This document shows, one piece after another, positions 14,044 through 21,170 of a stretch of 23,620 nucleotides of DNA (its first letter is position 1; each line of letters begins with the position of its first letter). The notes beneath the pieces were generated by a model. That model was not told the DNA's origin. It saw only the letters and a list, made by a program, of their open reading frames with translations, and searched no databases. The position numbers and the translations under genes are program-made. This stretch comes from Clostridia bacterium (GTDB taxonomy: Bacteria > Bacillota > Clostridia > UMGS1883): the NCBI GenBank assembly GCA_021202495.1, contig JAJQCX010000176.1, forward strand, positions 1 through 23,620. The letters are read 5' to 3'.

Positions 14044-14087
14044 CTAAATGAATTTTTAATAAAACTCTTGTGTGTAAGAGATTATTA
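14044..14087 (+). repeat. direct repeat upstream of the aconitase gene, copy 1
   Basis: Nearly the same as 14154-14195: both start CTAAATGAATTT, share AATAAAACTCTTGT and end AAGAGATTATTA, with a 2-base indel and three mismatches. This copy overlaps the ribosome binding site of the aconitase gene. The 66 bases between the copies hold a palindromic repeat (14100-14115). Confidence 0.8.
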
Positions 14088-14153
14088 GCCGTTACACGAG
14101 TCGGGCAAGCCCGACCACTACAGGGAATCATGCACTGTAATCAATCAGTGCTT
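14088..14153 (+). repeat. hairpin-containing insert between two direct repeats (palindromic repeat copy D)
   Basis: Contains GTCGGGC-aa-GCCCGAC (14100-14115) followed by CACTAC, like the final dyad and C-C-x-TAC tail of the other intergenic repeat copies, and a second hairpin GCACTG/CAGTGC (14132-14151). It is bounded on each side by a copy of a 44-nt direct repeat. Confidence 0.55.
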
Positions 14154-14195
14154 CTAAATGAATTTAATAAAACTCTTGTAAGAAAGAGATTATTA
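14154..14195 (+). repeat. direct repeat upstream of the aconitase gene, copy 2
   Basis: Partner of 14044-14087. This copy contributes TTGTAA and most of the spacer of the plus-strand promoter at 14176-14204; in copy 1 the -35 reads TTGTGT and no TATAAT follows. Confidence 0.8.
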
Positions 14196-14204
14196 TTGTA
14201 TAAT
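14176..14204 (+). promoter_or_regulatory. promoter of the small Cys protein gene
   Basis: TTGTAA (14176-14181), 17-bp spacer, perfect TATAAT (14199-14204), about 40 bases before the ATG at 14245. Confidence 0.65.
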
Positions 14205-14244
14205 TAAACAAAATAATGTTGATTTTGATTGGAATTGATACGTA

Positions 14245-14454
14245 ATGAAGAAAAAAATCGGTGAAAACGCCTGCTGCGCAAGGTGCCGCTTTCGCGAGGA
14301 GCAAAATGGGGAATTCTTTGGCTGCGCGAAAAAGGGAAGGGTGCGCGCGAGCGAAATATGTAAGAAATATGAGTTTGACCCGTTTGCGCCGAGAGTGAAA
14401 AGGCAGCGGGAGTTTGACACATCGATGCTGGATCCTCTTGATTTTGAGATATAG
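14245..14454 (+). CDS. small Cys-containing protein of unknown function
   Basis: A 69-residue basic protein with cysteines at 10, 11, 14, 27 and 39 ('ENACCARCRFREEQ', 'FFGCAKKG', 'SEICKKYEF'). The spacing C-x-x-C, 12 residues, C, 11 residues, C suggests a small zinc or Fe-S site. The C-terminal third is rich in Arg and Asp and ends 'DPLDFEI'. A good promoter lies upstream but the ribosome binding site is weak (GGAA). It ends 11 bases from the birA stop, in convergent arrangement. I do not recognise a named family; the Cys pattern and the clean ORF make it likely to be real. Confidence 0.6.
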   Translation: MKKKIGENACCARCRFREEQNGEFFGCAKKGRVRASEICKKYEFDPFAPRVKRQREFDTSMLDPLDFEI

Positions 14455-14465
14455 AGCAGCGCCGC

Positions 14466-15428
14466 CTATTTTAGCCTGAGTGTTATTTCTCCGCTGCGGA
14501 GGGTTTCGATTTTGTTGTTGACGTTTAGAATTAAGCCGCCCATTTCGTCAACGTCGAGAACGTGACCTTCAAATGTTGAGTTGCCGCGGCGGCAGATTAC
14601 GTCTTTATCTATTACAAGAGAAAGCGAGCGGTAGGTTTGCATAAACGAGCGGTCGGGAAGGTTGGTTATTATGCTTAAAAGCTCGTCCGTGACCGCGGCG
14701 GTAAGCTCGCTTCGTGTGACGGAGCTTTTTTCTGTAAAGATAGGCGCGGCTATGTCGCGGAGCTCTTCGGGAAATGAACCGCTGTAGAAATTTATGCCAA
14801 TGCCTATGACGGCGCTTTCGATTGTGCCCGATTCCATATCGGTGACGGCTTCGGTGAGAATGCCGCATATTTTTTTGCCGTCTATGTAAACGTCGTTGAC
14901 CCATTTAATGCGCGCGTCCTTGCCGCATTTTTCGCGCACCGCTTTGGCAACCGCGACTGCTGCGGCGGTGGTGATAAAAGGAGCGGTGTCGGAAAGTGCG
15001 CGCGGGCGAATGATGAGGGAAAAATAAATCCCGACGCCCTTTGGCGAATAAAACGAACGCCCCAGTCTTCCGCGTCCCGCGCTTTGGCTGTCCGCAACGA
15101 TAAGCGTGCCCTCTTGTGCGCCCGAATTTGCCAATTCGCGCGCTTTTTTATTTGTGGAATCGATTTCGGGATAATAAAAAATGGGAATCGAGGGGAAGGA
15201 AACGAGGTTTTTTCTTATTTCCTCTTCAGAAAGAATGTCGCGTTTGCCGGAAAGACGGTAGCCGCGGTTGGTGACGGCTTCAATTTTGTAGCCGTCCTCT
15301 TTGAGCTGCTTTACGGCTTTCCACACGCTGTTGCGGGAAAGTCCCAATAAATCCGCGATTTTTTGCCCGGATGTAAACGTGGAATCGTTTTCTGTGAGAA
15401 ATTGCAAGACCTTATCCTTTGACGACAT
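14466..15428 (-). CDS. birA: biotin-[acetyl-CoA-carboxylase] ligase and biotin operon repressor
   Basis: A 320-residue bifunctional BirA. An N-terminal winged HTH (about residues 4-58: 'DKVLQFLTENDSTFTSGQKI', 'LLGLSRNSVWKAVKQLKEDG', 'NRGYRLSG') marks the repressor class. The ligase domain has the biotinoyl-AMP loop GRGRLGR (118-124), 'IDSTNKKARELA' (89-100) and 'IKWVNDVYIDGKKICGILTE' (174-193) containing the catalytic Lys region. The C-terminal SH3-like domain ends 'LRSGEITLRLK'. The protein attaches biotin to carboxylase carrier proteins and, with biotinyl-AMP, represses biotin genes. GGGAGG and an own promoter support the start. No biotin synthesis or uptake gene is nearby. Confidence 0.94.
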   Translation of the reverse strand: MSSKDKVLQFLTENDSTFTSGQKIADLLGLSRNSVWKAVKQLKEDGYKIEAVTNRGYRLSGKRDILSEEEIRKNLVSFPSIPIFYYPEIDSTNKKARELANSGAQEGTLIVADSQSAGRGRLGRSFYSPKGVGIYFSLIIRPRALSDTAPFITTAAAVAVAKAVREKCGKDARIKWVNDVYIDGKKICGILTEAVTDMESGTIESAVIGIGINFYSGSFPEELRDIAAPIFTEKSSVTRSELTAAVTDELLSIITNLPDRSFMQTYRSLSLVIDKDVICRRGNSTFEGHVLDVDEMGGLILNVNNKIETLRSGEITLRLK

Positions 15429-15456
15429 TTTATCGCCTCCCGTTCCTTAATAGTGT

Positions 15457-15485
15457 ATTATAGCAGAAATATAGGGGGTTTGTAA
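15457..15485 (-). promoter_or_regulatory. promoter of birA
   Basis: On the minus strand TTACAA (15480-15485), 17-bp spacer, TATAAT (15457-15462). It diverges from the marR promoter starting 38 bases further right. Confidence 0.65.
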
Positions 15486-15520
15486 ATTAAATTTTTAAAA
15501 ATATAAAAATACGTCAAAAA

Positions 15521-15574
15521 GGTTGACAAAGTCCACAAATCGGCGTACAATAAAAACAGTGGACAAAGTCAACC
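15521..15574 (+). promoter_or_regulatory. marR operon promoter with two flanking operator-like palindromes
   Basis: TTGACA (15523-15528), a 17-bp spacer and TACAAT (15546-15551) form a near-consensus promoter. The 16-mer GGTTGACAAAGTCCAC (15521-15536) covers the -35, and its mirror image GTGGACAAAGTCAACC (15559-15574) covers the expected transcription start. Outside the central AAA they are exact reverse complements, and each is itself an imperfect dyad (TTGAC-AAA-GTCCA). This is the usual pattern of a MarR dimer binding twice to block its own promoter. Confidence 0.8.
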
Positions 15575-15596
15575 GTTTTTAGTAAGGGGGATAGTA

Positions 15597-16058
15597 ATGG
15601 ATAAGCAGATTGAAACGATAAATCAGATAAGAAAATTCAACCGATTTTATACGGTGAACATGGGATTTTTAAATGCGAATTATTTGGGCGGCGAATATTC
15701 GGTGGCTGAAACGCGAATTCTCTTTGAAATGAATATTCGCGGAATGTGTACGCAAAGCGACATTGTGAAAATTCTGCATATAGATAAAAGCTATTTAAGC
15801 AGAATTATCGGGCGGTTTTGCGCGATGGGCCTTGCGGAGAAAATAAAAGCGGAAGATGACAAGAGATGCGTGAAAATTACGCTGACTGAAAAGGGTAAGG
15901 CGGAAACAGAAAGGCTGATTGAATTGACAAACAGTCGCATCGGAGAGCAGATTGCGCGTTTGAGCGTTGGAGACTGCGATTTACTGTGCGGAGCGTTGAA
16001 TACGGCGATTGAAATTTTGGAGAAGGGGGAAAAGGAAAATGCAAATCATTCAATTTGA
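15597..16058 (+). CDS. MarR family transcriptional regulator
   Basis: A 153-residue winged-HTH regulator. The DNA-binding core runs from 'YSVAETRILFEMNIRGMCTQ' through recognition helix 'IDKSYLSRIIGRFCAMGLAE' to the wing 'DKRCVKITLTEKG' with the characteristic D-x-R. The N- and C-terminal helices ('NQIRKFNRFYTVNMGF', 'LLCGALNTAIEILEKGE') would form the dimer. AAGGGGG lies six bases before the ATG. Two operator-like palindromes frame its promoter, so autorepression is likely. The gene overlaps the following acetyltransferase gene by 20 bases. MarR-GNAT pairs, sometimes fused, are common; here they are separate. The inducer is unknown. Confidence 0.92.
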   Translation: MDKQIETINQIRKFNRFYTVNMGFLNANYLGGEYSVAETRILFEMNIRGMCTQSDIVKILHIDKSYLSRIIGRFCAMGLAEKIKAEDDKRCVKITLTEKGKAETERLIELTNSRIGEQIARLSVGDCDLLCGALNTAIEILEKGEKENANHSI

Positions 16059-16509
16059 GGAAAGGTACAGGCAGGATTTTATTGATTTCAATACCGATTG
16101 GATTGTTTCAAACTTCGGATTTTTGGAAGAGAACGACAGGGAAACGTTTGAGAAAATCGATGAGGAAATGAAAGCGGGCGCGATGATATTTTTCGCCGTT
16201 GAAAATAATGTTGCCTTGGCAACGTGCATGGCGCTGCCGATGGAGGGCGGCACGTGGGAGATCTGCAAATTGGCGTCAAACAAAAATGTTCCGCACAAGG
16301 GTGCGGGAAGCGCCGTGTTTGAAGCGGCGATGAAATGGGCGTTGGAGCACGGCGCTGAAAGGCTGTTCATTGTTTCAAACAGCCGACTTAAAATTGCGCT
16401 GCACATCTATGAAAAATACGGATTTAAAGAAATAAAATTGAAGGACTACGGCTACGTCAGGGGCGATATTGCCTTTGAATATATAAAGGAAAGAAGGTTT
16501 TTGATGTGA
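16039..16509 (+). CDS. GNAT family N-acetyltransferase
   Basis: A 156-residue acetyl-CoA-dependent acetyltransferase. 'MIFFAVENNVALATCMAL' and 'TWEICKLASNKNVPHKGAGS' form the central strands and the pyrophosphate-binding motif A (here K-G-A-G-S instead of the usual Q/R-G-x-G-x-G/A). 'RLFIVSNSRLKIALHIYEKY' and 'GFKEIKLKDY' form motif B. The start at 16039 is preferred over 16009 because GGGGAAAAGGAAA precedes it and it gives the usual N-terminal length; it overlaps the end of marR. Its stop overlaps the GTG of the cupin gene. Substrate unknown; operon context suggests small-molecule modification under MarR control. Confidence 0.88.
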   Translation: MQIIQFEERYRQDFIDFNTDWIVSNFGFLEENDRETFEKIDEEMKAGAMIFFAVENNVALATCMALPMEGGTWEICKLASNKNVPHKGAGSAVFEAAMKWALEHGAERLFIVSNSRLKIALHIYEKYGFKEIKLKDYGYVRGDIAFEYIKERRFLM

Positions 16510-16829
16510 AAACGGTCGTTAAAAAGGAAGACGCGGTAAAAAAGGTTTTTAAGGGGGTGCTATTGGATTCGCTCGCATACGGCGAAAAATCGCAGGTGAC
16601 GAAGATGAATTATGTGGTGGGAAATTTTGCCTCGCCGCACACTCATCCGCATGAGCAAAGCGGATATGTTATTTCGGGAAAATATGAGCTCGTAGTTGAT
16701 GATGAAAAATATGAATTGACGGCGGGAGATTCTTATTCAATACCCGGAAATCGGACGCACTCGTTCAGAGTTTTGGAGGCGGGGGAGGTTGTCGATGTGT
16801 TCACACCGCCGAGAGAGGATTATATGTAA
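16506..16829 (+). CDS. small cupin-domain protein
   Basis: A 107-residue single-domain cupin. Motif 1 is 'HTHPHEQSGYVISGKYELVV' (about residues 39-58) with the metal-binding His, His and Glu/Gln positions, and motif 2 is 'DSYSIPGNRTHSFRVLEAGE' (about 76-95) with the second His. Such proteins bind a divalent metal and may be isomerases, dioxygenases or simple ligand sensors. The GTG start overlaps the acetyltransferase stop (GTGA), and AGAAGG is eight bases upstream, so it is the third, coupled gene of the MarR operon. It is followed by a strong terminator. Confidence 0.85.
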   Translation: MKTVVKKEDAVKKVFKGVLLDSLAYGEKSQVTKMNYVVGNFASPHTHPHEQSGYVISGKYELVVDDEKYELTAGDSYSIPGNRTHSFRVLEAGEVVDVFTPPREDYM

Positions 16830-16839
16830 TATTGTTGTA

Positions 16840-16873
16840 AACCCCCGTGCGAATGAGAAATCGCGCGGGGGTT
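16840..16873 (+). terminator. terminator of the marR-GNAT-cupin operon
   Basis: A 13-bp G/C-rich stem with one T-G pair (16840-16852 with 16861-16873, 8-base loop) lies between the convergent cupin and azlD genes. The T-run after it is short and interrupted (GATGCATTTT). Confidence 0.65.
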
Positions 16874-16881
16874 GATGCATT

Positions 16882-17208
16882 TTAAAATATAAATTGTACA
16901 AGGAGCATATAGCAGATTGTGCCGCCGGCGATGGATAGGAGCATATTTCTTTTCCAAAGGTGCAGCGCTATGACGAGTGCGAGGGAAATCGCTTCGGGGA
17001 TGCCGTGCGGGGAGGCGAGGAGCTGTGTGTCCTTTAATGAATAGACGATAAGAAGCCCGAAAACGGCGGAGGGGAGAACCGTGCCGAGATATTTTACGTA
17101 TTTGGGCGTTGGTTTTCCCGCGGGGAAAACGAGGAAGGGGAGAAAGCGCGTTAATACCGTGCCAAAAACGACCATGATGATGGTGATGATTTGCTGTGAA
17201 AGTGTCAT
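16882..17208 (-). CDS. azlD: branched-chain amino acid export protein AzlD
   Basis: A 108-residue membrane protein with three to four hydrophobic segments: 'IITIIMVVFGTVLTRFLPFL', 'VLPSAVFGLLIVYSL', 'EAISLALVIALHLW', 'MLLSIAGGTICYMLLVQFIF'. The 'LTRFLPFLVFP' start and 'YLGTVLPSAVFGLLIVYSLK' are typical of AzlD, the small subunit that pairs with AzlC to export branched-chain amino acids. Its start overlaps the azlC stop by four bases on the same strand, so the two subunits are made together. Confidence 0.92.
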   Translation of the reverse strand: MTLSQQIITIIMVVFGTVLTRFLPFLVFPAGKPTPKYVKYLGTVLPSAVFGLLIVYSLKDTQLLASPHGIPEAISLALVIALHLWKRNMLLSIAGGTICYMLLVQFIF

Positions 17209-17915
17209 TTTGCCGCCTCCGTTTCGTCAAGCTTTCCGCGAAGAAGGGTGAGTGATAATAAAATTACGAGCATGGAGGGAATGATGAAACCGTCGCGCCC
17301 GAAAAGAAACAGGCAGGCGAGGGAGAGAAAAATCCCCGAAAGCGAGCTTGTGTGATTTTTTTCTTTGAGCCATTGTTCCATGAAAATGACGGCGAACATG
17401 GCGACCATGACAAAGTCCAAGCCTTCGGTATTAAATGTGACAAATGAGCCGAAAATGCCGCCGATTGCGGCGCCCGTGACCCAGTAGAGATGATTTAAAA
17501 GCGTTATGAAAAACATGAATTGGCCGCTGTCGCAGCCGGGCGGGATTTTGGCGGTGTAGTTTATGGAAAAGCTTTCGTCGCACATTCCGTAAATGAGATA
17601 AATTGTCTTTGCGCCGTGACCGCGGTATTTGTCGAGCATGGAAATGCCGTAAAAAAGGTGGCGGGCGTTGACCATGAGCGTCATGACAAATGCGGAGAGC
17701 GGGTCAAACGCCGCGAGGAGCATATTTGCGGCGACAAATTCCATGCTGCCGGCAAAGATGGTGATGCTCATGAGAAGCGGATAGAGAAACGAAAAGCCGT
17801 TTGACGTCATTGTGACGCCGTATGTAATGCCCAAAAACCAAAAGCCCGCAAAGATGGGCAGTGTGAGCGGGAAAGCCGCTTTGAATGAATTTAAAATAAC
17901 TTCTTTTTTTGACAT
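17205..17915 (-). CDS. azlC: branched-chain amino acid export permease AzlC
   Basis: A 236-residue inner-membrane permease. The N-terminal 'NSFKAAFPLTLPIFAGFWFL' and 'GITYGVTMTSNGFSFLYPLL' match the family, followed by 'IFAGSMEFVAANMLL', 'LMVNARHLFYGISML' and 'YGMCDESFSINY', all AzlC landmarks. The frame is open to 18029, but the ATG at 17915 is chosen because it has GGAG (17923-17926) at the right distance and gives the normal family N-terminus; the extra 38 codons overlap the promoter. Divergently transcribed from the feo operon. Confidence 0.94.
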   Translation of the reverse strand: MSKKEVILNSFKAAFPLTLPIFAGFWFLGITYGVTMTSNGFSFLYPLLMSITIFAGSMEFVAANMLLAAFDPLSAFVMTLMVNARHLFYGISMLDKYRGHGAKTIYLIYGMCDESFSINYTAKIPPGCDSGQFMFFITLLNHLYWVTGAAIGGIFGSFVTFNTEGLDFVMVAMFAVIFMEQWLKEKNHTSSLSGIFLSLACLFLFGRDGFIIPSMLVILLSLTLLRGKLDETEAAK

Positions 17916-17949
17916 GGTAAAACTCCAATATATAAATTGTTTGGGGGAT

Positions 17950-17978
17950 ATTATAGCACTGTGTACAAAATTGTGCAA
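17950..17978 (-). promoter_or_regulatory. promoter of azlCD
   Basis: On the minus strand TTGCAC (17973-17978), 17-bp spacer, TATAAT (17950-17955). Confidence 0.7.
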
Positions 17979-18022
17979 GGGTGAGGAGATTAAATTTTGA
18001 CAAAAAAACTTTGGAAATTGTA

Positions 18023-18082
18023 TTGACAAAGGAGGTTAGTTGTGCTAAACTAACCGTGAAAGTTAGTTAAGGAAAACTAACT
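18023..18082 (+). promoter_or_regulatory. feo operon promoter with two GTTAGTT/AACTAAC operators
   Basis: TTGACA (18023-18028), 17-bp spacer, TAAACT (18046-18051). Operator 1 has arms GGTTAGTT (18034-18041) and AACTAACC (18048-18055) separated by six bases and covers the spacer and -10. Operator 2 has arms AGTTAGTT (18061-18068) and AACTAACT (18075-18082), also six bases apart, just downstream. Arms are perfect in both, and the centres are 27 bp apart. The TTAG/CTAA core resembles sites of DtxR/IdeR/MntR-type metal repressors, which would fit iron-dependent repression. Confidence 0.8.
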
Positions 18083-18117
18083 AAGAGAAAATTTGCAGCT
18101 GCGGGGGAGGATATATG

Positions 18118-18327
18118 ATGCCGTTATCTTTGGCTGACAAGGGTGAAAAGTATTCTGTTGTACGCATTACGGGAAAGGATGAAACGCGAAGGTTTTTGGC
18201 AAACCTCGGTTTTGTTGAGGGAAGCGACGTGACGGTCGTTTCGGAAATGGCGGGGAACATGATTGTGAACGTCAAGGACACACGCATTGCCATCGATAAG
18301 TCGATGGCGGCGAGAATTATGGTGTGA
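18118..18327 (+). CDS. feoA: FeoA, ferrous iron transport accessory protein (first copy)
   Basis: A 69-residue SH3-like protein. 'MPLSLADKGEKYSVVRITGK' starts it, and 'RRFLANLGFVEGSDVTVVSE' and 'GNMIVNVKDTRIAIDKSMAA' follow the FeoA pattern. FeoA is thought to act on the cytoplasmic G-domain region of FeoB. Two ATGs are adjacent (18115 and 18118); 18118 is preferred because GGGGGAGG ends seven bases before it and 'MPLSLA' is the typical N-terminus. It is the first gene after the promoter with paired operators and is followed 34 bases later by a second feoA. Confidence 0.9.
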   Translation: MPLSLADKGEKYSVVRITGKDETRRFLANLGFVEGSDVTVVSEMAGNMIVNVKDTRIAIDKSMAARIMV

Positions 18328-18361
18328 ATAATTTATTTTATATAGAAGGGAAGTTTTTGCT

Positions 18362-18586
18362 ATGACGCTTAGAGACGCACAGGTAGGGCAGACGGTTAAG
18401 GTCATTAAGCTTGAAGGCGAGGGAGCCGTTAAACGCAGAATTATGGATATGGGAATAACAAAGGGCGTTGAGGTCTACATTCGCAAGGTTGCACCGCTCG
18501 GTGACCCGGTTGAGGTGACGGTGCGCGGATATGAGCTTTCATTAAGAAAAGCTGACGCACAAATGATAAACGTGCAGGCGCTTTGA
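18362..18586 (+). CDS. feoA: FeoA, ferrous iron transport accessory protein (second copy)
   Basis: A 74-residue FeoA-type SH3-like protein, distinct from the first copy: 'MTLRDAQVGQTVKVIKLEGE', 'AVKRRIMDMGITKGVEVYIR', 'VAPLGDPVEVTVRGYELSLR'. The P-L-G-D-P-x-E-V-x-V-R-G-Y-x-L-S-L-R block is the strongest FeoA signature. AGAAGGGAAG lies upstream. Double feoA ahead of feoB is a common Clostridia layout; the two may not be interchangeable, since the first copy lacks the P-L-G-D-P block. Confidence 0.94.
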   Translation: MTLRDAQVGQTVKVIKLEGEGAVKRRIMDMGITKGVEVYIRKVAPLGDPVEVTVRGYELSLRKADAQMINVQAL

Positions 18587-18631
18587 GTTTGAACGTGAAA
18601 TTTTGAAATCAATTTGAGGAGGTATTTTAAG

Positions 18632-21133
18632 ATGGCTATTAAGATAGCGCTTGCCGGAAACCCCAATTCCGGTAAGACGACGTTGTTTAACGCGCTGACG
18701 GGGTCAAATCAATATGTCGGCAACTGGCCCGGCGTTACGGTGGAAAAGAAGGAAGGCAAGCTCAAGGGACAAAAAGACGTTGTGATAATGGACTTGCCGG
18801 GCATATATTCTCTTTCACCTTATACTTTGGAGGAAGTTGTCGCGAGAAATTATCTCGTTTCGGAGAGACCGGACGCGATATTGAACATTATCGACGGCAG
18901 CAATTTGGAGAGAAACCTTTACCTTACGACGCAGCTGACGGAGCTAGGCATTCCCGTTGTTATGGCGGTCAACATGATGGACGTTGTTGACAAGGGCGGC
19001 GACAAGATTGACATTAAAAAGCTCGGCAAGGCGATGGGCTGCGAGGCGGTCGCAATTTCCGCGCTCAAGGGCAAGGGAATAACAGAAGCAGCGGAAAAGG
19101 CAGTAAGCGCGGCAAAGAGCAAAAAGAAATTTGAAGCGGTACATAAGTTTGACCCGGCGGTTGAGGAATGTATTGAAGAAATAAAGGCGAAGCTTGGAGG
19201 CGACGTTGCGGAAGAGCAAAAGAGATTTGTCGCGGTAAAGCTTTTTGAGAGAGACAGCAAGATAGATTCCATGATAAAGAACGTGCCGAACGTTGAGGAC
19301 ATTATCGCAAAGGCAGAAAGCGCGATGGACGACGATTCGGAGAGCATTATCACAAACGAGAGGTACGCATACATAGGTTCTGTGATAAAGGACTGCTACG
19401 TTAAGAAGAACAAGGAAAAGCTCACAACGTCGGATAAGATAGACAAAGTTGTTACAAACCGCTTTTTGGCGCTGCCGATTTTCGCTGTTGTGATGTTCCT
19501 GGTTTACTACATAGCGATGTCCACGATAGGCGCTGCGGCGACGGATTGGACGAACGACAATCTCTTCGGCGACGGATTCCATCTGTTTGGAATAGGTACT
19601 GCGGAGTATGAAGAGGCGGCAGAGGAATACGGCGGAGCTGCCGAGGTTGCGGGTGCGTTCAGCGAATATGCCGTTGAAAACGGTTTGGCGGATGCCGAGA
19701 CAATTGCCGATGCGATTGAAGCGGGCGATGTGGATGCGCTCAATGATTTGGCGGCGCTCTTTGCCGAGGGCGACGAGGTGACGTACTTTGTTGAGGACGA
19801 GGAAACGCTTGAAACGAGTGAGGAGAGCGCGACATACGCCGATTTGTGGGACGCGATTGAAGTTTTGACGGCGTATGAGCTCGCGGAGCCCGACATGGCG
19901 GATTACGGCGTATTTGTACCGAGTATACCGTCGCTTGTTGAGAGCGGACTTGAAGCGCTTAACTGCGCGGAGTGGCTTTCGGGATTGATCCTTGACGGTA
20001 TTGTCGCGGGTGTCGGCGCGGTTTTGGGCTTTGTGCCGCAGATGTTGGTGCTGTTCATTTTGCTGGCATTCTTGGAATACTGCGGATATATGGCGCGTAT
20101 TGCGTTCATACTGGACAGAATTTTCAGAAGATTCGGACTTTCGGGCAAGGCGTTCATACCGATGCTTGTTTCCATGGGCTGCGGCGTGCCGGGCGTTATG
20201 GCAAGCAGAACGATTGAAAACGAAAAAGACCGCAAAATGACGATTATGACGACGACGTTCATTCCCTGCGGCGCGAAGATACCGTTTATTGCGATGGTTG
20301 CGGGCGCACTTTTGGGCGGAAGCTCGATTGTTGCGACGGGCGCGTATTTCATAGGCTTGGCAGCGGTTATTTGCTCGGGTATTATTCTTAAAAAGACAAA
20401 GATGTTTGCGGGAGATCCGGTCCCGTTCGTTATGGAGCTTCCGGCATATCATTTGCCGAAAGTGAGCGCGGTGCTCCGCAGCATGTGGGAGCGCGGCTGG
20501 TCGTTCATTAAGAAGGCGGGAACGATAATTCTTCTTTCAACGATTGTTATTTGGTTCCTGACGTACTTCGGATTTGCGGAGGACGGATTCAGAATGTTGG
20601 GCGAAGAAGAAATTGAGCTGAGCCTGCTTGCAACCATCGGTCATGCGTTGGCGTGGATATTCGTTCCGCAAGGCTGGGGCAACTGGCAGGCGGCGGTAGC
20701 GTCGATAACGGGGCTTGTCGCAAAGGAGAACATTGTCGGAACGATGGGTATTCTCTACGCGGGCGGCGAAGGCACCGTTTGGCAGAACATGGCGGCGGCG
20801 TTCGTTGTGAACGGCTCGTCTACGGCAAGCGGACTTTCGTTCCTGATATTTAATCTCTTGTGCGCACCGTGCTTTGCGGCGATGGGCGCGATAAAGCGCG
20901 AGATGAACAACACAAAGTGGTTCTGGTTTGCGATTGGTTATCAGTGCGGTTTGGCATATTTGGCATCGCTCGTTGTGTTCCAGGTTATAGGTCTTTTCAC
21001 GGGCGAGTGCACGTTCGGCGTATTCACGATAGCGGCGATTGCGATAATTGTGCTCTTTATCTACATGCTTTTCAGACCCGCGAAAAAGGCGGAGAGCGTG
21101 AAGAAGGATAAGAGAGCGGTTGCGGTAAAATAA
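18632..21133 (+). CDS. feoB: FeoB, ferrous iron transporter with large acidic external insertion
   Basis: An 833-residue polytopic Fe(II) transporter. The cytoplasmic G domain has G1 'GNPNSGKTT' (9-17), G3 'DLPG' (54-57), G4 'NMMD' (114-117) and G5 'SALKG' (143-147). A helical GDI-like spacer follows. The membrane part starts near residue 279 ('LALPIFAVVMFLVYYIAMST') and includes the gate regions 'VSMGCGVPGVMASR' (C517) and 'TFIPCGAKIPFIA' (C546). Between the first membrane segment and 'LDGIVAGVGAVLGFVPQ' lies a loop of about 150 residues (305-450). Much of it is Glu/Asp/Ala-rich and it is clearly longer than the loop of classical FeoB. The start at 18632 follows GAGGAGG; the ATG at 18614 has no such site. 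A palindromic repeat lies after the stop. Confidence 0.95.
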   Translation: MAIKIALAGNPNSGKTTLFNALTGSNQYVGNWPGVTVEKKEGKLKGQKDVVIMDLPGIYSLSPYTLEEVVARNYLVSERPDAILNIIDGSNLERNLYLTTQLTELGIPVVMAVNMMDVVDKGGDKIDIKKLGKAMGCEAVAISALKGKGITEAAEKAVSAAKSKKKFEAVHKFDPAVEECIEEIKAKLGGDVAEEQKRFVAVKLFERDSKIDSMIKNVPNVEDIIAKAESAMDDDSESIITNERYAYIGSVIKDCYVKKNKEKLTTSDKIDKVVTNRFLALPIFAVVMFLVYYIAMSTIGAAATDWTNDNLFGDGFHLFGIGTAEYEEAAEEYGGAAEVAGAFSEYAVENGLADAETIADAIEAGDVDALNDLAALFAEGDEVTYFVEDEETLETSEESATYADLWDAIEVLTAYELAEPDMADYGVFVPSIPSLVESGLEALNCAEWLSGLILDGIVAGVGAVLGFVPQMLVLFILLAFLEYCGYMARIAFILDRIFRRFGLSGKAFIPMLVSMGCGVPGVMASRTIENEKDRKMTIMTTTFIPCGAKIPFIAMVAGALLGGSSIVATGAYFIGLAAVICSGIILKKTKMFAGDPVPFVMELPAYHLPKVSAVLRSMWERGWSFIKKAGTIILLSTIVIWFLTYFGFAEDGFRMLGEEEIELSLLATIGHALAWIFVPQGWGNWQAAVASITGLVAKENIVGTMGILYAGGEGTVWQNMAAAFVVNGSSTASGLSFLIFNLLCAPCFAAMGAIKREMNNTKWFWFAIGYQCGLAYLASLVVFQVIGLFTGECTFGVFTIAAIAIIVLFIYMLFRPAKKAESVKKDKRAVAVK

Positions 21134-21170
21134 TATATAATTTACAATGTAAAATGTAGAATAAAGGAGC

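Noticed and set aside
18944..20452. 502-codon minus-strand ORF opposite feoB
   Set aside because: Shadow of the strongly supported feoB gene; the product is Arg/His/Asn-rich with no recognisable domain and no ribosome binding site.
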